Shown here in pieces: positions 58,590-64,000 of a stretch of DNA of 64,000 nucleotides. Each line of letters begins with the position of its first letter. Position 1 is the stretch's first letter. Below the pieces are notes generated by a model. The model was not told the DNA's origin. It saw only the letters and a list, made by a program, of their open reading frames with translations, and did not search any database. Both the position numbers and the translations under genes were made by a program. Source of the DNA: Anthonomus grandis grandis (Eukaryota; Arthropoda; Insecta; Coleoptera; Curculionidae). The stretch is taken from the NCBI RefSeq assembly GCF_022605725.1, contig NC_065554.1:19487100-19551099 (forward strand), read 5' to 3'.

Positions 58590-59335
58590 TTCCTGTGATG
58601 TGCACTGCCAAGTGTCTGCCTGTTGGTGTTCCCTCTAGTGATACACGTGGTAGCTTATCCTCTGCCATCCTTTGGTATATAATTTTCTTCTTCTTTGTCT
58701 TTTCCATCTTATTATATCTTGTACGCTACATGGCTCTCTGATGTTCGAATTTCTTATACGGTCTTCTCTGGTTTTGATGGCTACGGCTCTAAGCACCATC
58801 ATTATTGCCACGCGTAGCATGCTTTTGGTTTTGTAAGTCTTCTCGCAAGTCTATTGCAACGTCATGATGGATCTTATGCATACTTGGTATATCCTATTCT
58901 CACTGTCCATTCACATGTATTGGTTAGCTCATACAATTTCACTTAGGCAACCTGATATTACTGCTGCTTTGTTAATTTGGCCTCTTAATTCATTTGTTGG
59001 ATTGTGGCCGCTGGACATATCCGTGCCAAAGAATTAGTATAGGATTATATTCAATTACAAGCTTACATCTGAGTGGTTCTTTAGCGATGGTCATGCTTTT
59101 TGTTTTTTCGATGAATATGGTTATGTTGGGTTGTCGACTTACTTGGTACAAATTAAAGAGATTGATACGCTTGTTATTCATTCTGGATCACATATGCTTA
59201 GGGTTTTCACTTCTTCTATGATTTTGTTTATGAGAAGAATAAATAGAAATGGACTAAAGCTATGTTCTTGTCGGATTCCTCCTAGTGTCCACATGCTATT
59301 TGTAATATGTTGTCCTGCTATAATTTGAGTCGAGT
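58590..59335 (-). pseudogene. RTE-type LINE ORF2 C-terminal third, decayed
   Basis: Minus strand, from 59335 downward: GIRQEHSFSPFLFILLINKI (family GIRQGDSLSP, about 59290-59230), EEVKTLSI, INIFIEKTKSM-like then TIAKEPLRCKLVIE (about 59100-59030), and ELRGQINKAAVISGCLSE. Further down come RIYQVCIRSIMT, TYKTKSMLRVAIMMVLRAVA, IKTREDRIRNSNIREPC and VQDIIRWKRQRRRK, ending MAEDKLPRVSLEGTPTGRH (about 58660-58610). The polymerase box itself is lost in a small deletion. It faces the + strand fragment at 58137, tail to tail. Confidence 0.85.
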
Positions 59336-59369
59336 TAGCGGTATTGGGATTGGAGATTACCTTAATTAT

Positions 59370-59530
59370 ACCGGGTGGCGCATCGAAAATGAAACAGAGC
59401 CAATTACGGGGGGTCCATTAACTTTTTAAAGAAACGCTCGGACCCGTCGATTTTATTTTCGAGGGGGACACTTTAATAATCACAAAATCACTTTCCTCTG
59501 TCTTTTAATTCTCTTTACAAGGGTACTTGG
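59370..59530. repeat. possible transposon terminus
   Basis: TACCGGGTGGCGCATCGAAA starts a block of mixed composition (CCAATTACGGGGGGTCC, AAACGCTCGGACCCGTCG) that looks like the start of a mobile element. No partner end or protein was found. Confidence 0.25.
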
Positions 59531-60410
59531 TTTGACGCAATTTAAGTAAGTACTTTTTAAAATTTTCGCATTTAAACCTTAAAAGGTAATTTTTAATATT
59601 TTTACTTTATCATAGACTACTAAAGGTAGTTTTAAGAAAAACAATGCCAAGGCAGTAGGACAAAACCATCAAGTATTATGAAATTTTGAGACAAAAAATG
59701 AGATAGCTCTATCATATTATAGAATATTTTGCAATCACTCGTTTTTATAAATTATTAATTATTTTAATTTTCTTTATTTTCTTTGCCTTGAAATTCTTCA
59801 CAAAAACATGATACAAATCATCTATTTTGATGTAAATAAATGCAATTTTTCATAAAATTGTTGAAGTGAAATAGCCCAAAATAGAATGTACTTGCAACGT
59901 AATTTTAACATTCCGTAAATATGAGAAATATGACCAATTTTCAATGCTTAATTTCGAATTGCTTTATATACTATATAGTTTCCTTAAAATGCAACAATCA
60001 ACTCACTTTCACTTGCCATTCTAATAAACTTAGGCTGAAATTAAAAAAAACATCTATTGGAAAATGAAAATTGTTAAGTGAATATATGACCTGACTATTT
60101 TTTACGTAGAATTTATGTGGGTAAAATATATAAAAAAAGTGCATTACTTCTTTGCTGTTCCATTTTTAGTGTTTTATTTGCTAGATGTTTTCATCCATGC
60201 TTTTTTAAGTATAAATGTGGCATATAAGTTCTTAAAAGGTCCTAATTTATTTATTTATAAGATAAAGTACGACAAAATAGTTATCTTGAGAGCGAGTTGA
60301 AGTTTGGTCTATCAGAAACCAAGATACTTTAGGTTATAATATAGTTTACCATGTCGTTTTCTTATATCATTTAATTTTTAAATTTTAACGTATTTGTATT
60401 TTTATTTCAG
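59531..60410. other. AT-rich intronic DNA
   Basis: Nothing recognised before the next Drgx exon. Confidence 0.45.
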
Positions 60411-60512
60411 TTAGAAGAGCTAGAAAGTGCATTTGCCCAAACCCACTATCCGGACGTTTTTACCAGGGAAGATTTGGCCATGAAAATCAATTTGACTGAG
60501 GCCAGAGTGCAG
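60411..60512 (+). CDS. Drgx: Drgx third coding exon (homeodomain 13-46)
   Basis: The acceptor TTTATTTCAG ends at 60410 and the donor GTAAGT starts at 60513; 34 codons, phase 0 on both sides. It reads LEELESAFAQTHYPDVFTRE, then DLAMKINLTEARVQ: homeodomain helix 1 from Leu16 and Phe20, the THYPDVFTRE loop and helix 2 typical of paired-like homeodomains, and the start of helix 3. The break after residue 46 (Q46/V47) is the classic intron position of paired-like homeobox genes. The DNA-contacting residues 47, 50, 51 and 54 should be in the next exon. I looked for a VWFQNRRAKW-coding stretch up to 64000 and saw none, so that exon lies beyond the window. Confidence 0.95.
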
Positions 60513-60639
60513 GTAAGTCTTTGGTTTATCAACAAAATAAATAATAAAGTAAGATAATAAAAAATAAGATATTTTAATAAATTTTAATAAAAAATAGATA
60601 TTTTATTTTTTAATATTTTCAATCGAAAAAACTAAGCCG

Positions 60640-60870
60640 GTTTTCCCATTTACGATCTGTCAAGATGTAAGTCCTAAGTAGGACTATAAACTTGGTTTGG
60701 CAAGGGTGGAATGTTTGTGCCCCCATAAACGTCACCCCAAATCTCCAAACGCACCGTCCAAATCCCTTAGCATGTAAAACGATAGTAAAAATAGGCTGAG
60801 TGACATGAGAAAGTGGCTCTGCACGAGTGCCCGTTATTCGATTTGCTGAAATTCGATACTTTAAGGGTAA
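60640..60870. promoter_or_regulatory. candidate conserved intronic element
   Basis: About 230 bp of mixed composition directly downstream of the exon (AGTCCTAAGTAGGACT palindrome near 60669, GTGCCCCCATAAACGTCACC, GCACGAGTGCCCG). It does not encode the expected homeodomain continuation. Confidence 0.3.
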
Positions 60871-61619
60871 TTCCTGATTTGAAATTAAATTTACTTCCCG
60901 AATTAGTGAATTACTGTTTTGTCAATTAAGTTGTCGATAAATTGAGTTAGGTCTCAAATAAACTAAAAGAAAGATAACAATGACATTTACGAGGCAATTT
61001 TGTATCTTGCTAAATGGCCGGTATTCAGAAAAAAATCATAAAGTAAATTTGAAAAAAGGGCTTGGAGAATACTTATAATTTTATTCTAAAAATATGGTAT
61101 TTAAAGATCTTAGCTTGATTTATAATTTTCGATAGTTTTGAACGTAAGATTGATAATATTTAAGCGATTTTTTCCTTCCAAACTTTTTTTTTTGGTAATT
61201 TTGCAATTTGATTTTAATTTTTTTAATGTATTTCTCTTTTAATTTAAAATTGCTTGAAAAAATTTTGAAAGACAATTTAAAAAAAAACTAGTAAAAATAA
61301 AGGCGAAGTGATAAAAATTCCTATTTTGACTCAAATTCAGAATCATATTTATTTAATATAATGTTTTAATTAAATTTGATAAATTTGCAGCAAAATAAGT
61401 ATAACTTATTATTTTGTTCTAAAAAAGTTTGTTATGATTACTTGAACAAAAAGATTTCGATAAAAGGAATTTTAAAAAATAAGTATTTTTAATTTGAAAT
61501 TTCATTTTTTATTTATTCAGCTAGTAGCTATATAAAAGACAATCACAATCAATTAACATAAACATGTGTTTTTGAAGGTGGTAGACAATGGTACAGTGAA
61601 AACATCTTGTCGAACTTGC
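60871..61619. other. AT-rich intronic DNA
   Basis: Nothing recognised. Confidence 0.45.
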
Positions 61620-61695
61620 ATTGTCTTATTTATTTAATGTAACACGACGTTTCGGTTGGTAAGTATCTCCAACCGTTATCAAGTGTAAACTGTTA
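61620..61695. repeat. dispersed retroelement-type repeat
   Basis: ACACGACGTTTCGGTTGG, then TCTCCAACCGTTATCAAGTG: an inverted CGGTTGG/CCAACCG pair in the form found at ends of many insect retroelement families. Confidence 0.45.
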
Positions 61696-64000
61696 ATATA
61701 AACATATAAGAAAAAATTAAATTTTCATCTGTTAATTTTTTTTGGGATTAGAAATTTGGTACAAAGATTTTTTTTTAATTCTACTTTTTTCCCAATATGT
61801 AAGTAAACTTTAGCAAAATAAACAAAATTATATATTTTAAAATTAAAGTTTAAAAGCAACAATTTTGAAAATTCAAGAAATAAATGAACAGGGACAAATT
61901 GGACAAATAACTGTTAAATTTAAGCTAAAAATAAAAGGTTCTTATACAAATTTATATTGTATTTTGTCGACATTTCAACATTCATGAGATCAATCTCATT
62001 AATTAAACATTGTCAAAGTTTTTTAAGTTGAATAATTTTTGTAAATAATAAATACCTTTATTTAATAATTGATTTGTTCTAATTAAAAAAAATAAAACTT
62101 AGAATCGTAAGAAGAATATTTACTAAATTATATTTATATGTATATTATGAAAAAAAAAATACTGTGATCTTTTTTTAATTATGGAACTAGGAGGTGCACA
62201 AGTGATAACAAAATTAAAAATAGATAATTTTTAAAGAAAAAAAAAAACAATTGTAAATAATTATTATTAGCATAATCGAAAATAATAAACTATTCAAGTC
62301 TTTTGAATCAACTCAAATACACTGAGAACTTCTTTTTTTTATTAATATAAAAATTATACAATGATAAACCAATGAATCAAATATTATTAACAACATTAAA
62401 TTTTAAAAACTCTTTAAATAATAAAGAAAAAGATTTTTGAAATAAAATTATAAGATATATTATTTTAATATTTGAGAATTAGAAGATTTAAATAAAGGAT
62501 AAGTAAAAAATGGTTGTTAAAAATTGATGAAAGCTTAAATTGAAAAATGTTATATAATGTTATTGTAAATATTTTGTTTTTTTTTTAACTTTTTAACAAG
62601 AATAAAATAAAGAAATATCACAAAAATCAAAAAGTATGTCAAAATAAAAAAGTGTTTCTTAAAGTTTCGATTAGAGTTATTCCTTAATTATTTTTAACCA
62701 AAAAATACTCTAAAAGTTCATTGCAGATACTCCGTGATTACATAGGTAGAACATTTAGAAATATCTGAATTAATAATTAAGAAACTTTTTGGGATATCTT
62801 ACGAATATCTTTAATCATTACAGGATATTTCGAGATATTTTAGTTTTTTGACATCTTCGCGTAAGGAATTTAAATAATGTTGTTCTAAATTTATAATTTT
62901 TCTCAATAATTTTATTTATTTCTGTATTAGAATTATTAAAGAGGATAGGAGTGTGGAGTTTTTAATTGCACCTAGAATTCCTGAGCCAATTTTATTGTTT
63001 CGAAAAAATTTAAATAATTTAATGCAAAAAAAATTAAAGATCAGTGTATTTAGCAAACACCCTGTAAATTAACTTTTACTATAGTATCATCTCAGAATAA
63101 ATTAAGCTTAATTAAAAACCTCCTAACTAAAAACTAAATAATTTTTAAAAAACTAAGTAATCTTTTTAAAATATAATTAGAGCAAATATAAATTTTAAAA
63201 AATTGAAAAATCAAATATAGAAAAGGTATTACAGACAATTTAATTTAAATTTAAAGTTATCTATGAATTTATAAATAAGCTGTTAATATTTTATTTTCCT
63301 TTTATTATGAAACTTGGCCGACCTTAGTAATTTTGACAAAATTAATAATTAAAAAAATTAAAAATAATTCGTTAGGAGATCAATTCACTGATAACATGTC
63401 AAAACCGCTAGGAATTAGACAGAGTAAGTCTTTTAGGGATTTTTTTTATAGTTTTTTTAACTATTTAGTTAACAAAATATTTAAAAAAAAAGTAAGAACT
63501 TAATTATTTTAAATATAAATATGAGATTTTGACAAAATTAATGTCTAAAGCCTTTATTATAATTAAAAGAAAAATAAAATGAAAATTGAGAGAATGTGTT
63601 TTTTTATTTATTGTAGATAGACGTAGTAAAAGTAAATGCAAAATTATTATATATAGAATAAAACAAATGCAGAATTTAAAACTTTTATTTTCATCAAAAA
63701 ATTAAAAAAATATTTGAAATTTTACAATTAAATCTGTTTAAAAATATTGAATATTTATTTATACAATTATAATTAAAGCAAATATAAATTTTAAGTTAAT
63801 AAGGAAGTACAAATTAAAAATAGTTTAAATAAAATTAACATAATTCCTTACTTCAAAATAACCTGTGAATATTTTAATCATTTTTTTATTATGATTTAAC
63901 TTGGTACTTGGTATTTACCTTGAAAAATTTTAACAAAATTAATAAAAAAATATTTTTTTCTTTAATAAAAAACATTTTTAATAATAACAAAATATTTTTT
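61696..64000. other. very AT-rich intronic DNA with a ~597-bp spaced repeat
   Basis: No exon was found. The blocks GCAAATATAAATTTTAA (63182 and 63778), T.TTATTATGA....ACTTGG and TTTT.ACAAAATTAAT (about 63331 and 63928) recur in the same order about 597 bp apart; the second copy nearly reaches the window edge. Confidence 0.45.

Noticed and set aside
58994..59328. Two + strand frames of 65-75 codons
   Set aside because: Antisense of a well-supported minus-strand RTE-type LINE.
60115..60300. 61-codon hydrophobic frame near the Drgx exon
   Set aside because: AT-rich intronic frame with no signal peptide logic or similarity.

Overview
The window looks like insect nuclear DNA, quite possibly from a beetle, although nothing here fixes the order. 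It is very AT-rich and gene-poor, its introns have GT-AG ends, and it is full of decayed LINEs and Tc1/mariner-type transposons. No bacterial-type genes, rRNA, tRNA or CRISPR array were seen. Most open frames are chance frames in AT-rich DNA or shreds of dead transposons.

The one host gene recognised is a paired-like homeobox gene on the + strand, very probably Drgx. Three coding exons are visible. 47099-47216 carries the start codon and the family N-terminus beginning MFCYHCPP. 56322-56413 carries the basic stretch and homeodomain residues 1-12. 60411-60512 carries homeodomain residues 13-46. The splice phases agree (1, then 0). The rest of the recognition helix, with W48, F49 and N51, lies beyond the right edge. 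A CpG-rich island at 27720-28444 ending in a donor-like site is a candidate promoter and noncoding first exon, which would make intron 1 about 18.7 kb. Several less AT-rich islands (near 4.2, 8.0, 14.0, 19.6, 35.4, 41.5, 42.3, 47.9, 56.0 and 60.7 kb) are candidate conserved regulatory elements.

The left 34 kb is mostly a transposon graveyard. It holds LINE relics of at least three kinds: jockey/CR1-like, RTE-like, and an I/R1-like type with RNase H. It also holds Tc1-like elements, mariner-like elements with very long terminal inverted repeats, and a 568-bp long-TIR MITE at 3332-3899. Nesting is clear in two places: an RTE-type LINE inside a Tc1 element (1359-3015), and a mariner-like element at 22162-27186 that contains both a 2.6-kb TIR element and a Tc1.

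The most unusual object is that 2.6-kb element (22733-25334). It has terminal inverted repeats of at least 37 bp, probable TATA target-site duplications and at least five copies of a subterminal motif. It carries a decayed, apparently once-spliced gene of the type usually annotated in insects as an uncharacterised or DUF7869-like protein. The architecture argues that this protein family is the transposase of a little-described DNA transposon group.

The middle (35-47 kb, inside the presumed Drgx intron 1) holds a strongly diverged tandem array of about 16 units with a shared core, interrupted by a LINE, next to a Tc1 copy that lost its first catalytic Asp. A near-perfect 44-bp hairpin lies at 44408-44508. 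The right part holds the Drgx exons, further LINE and mariner relics in the introns, and AT-rich sequence to the end.
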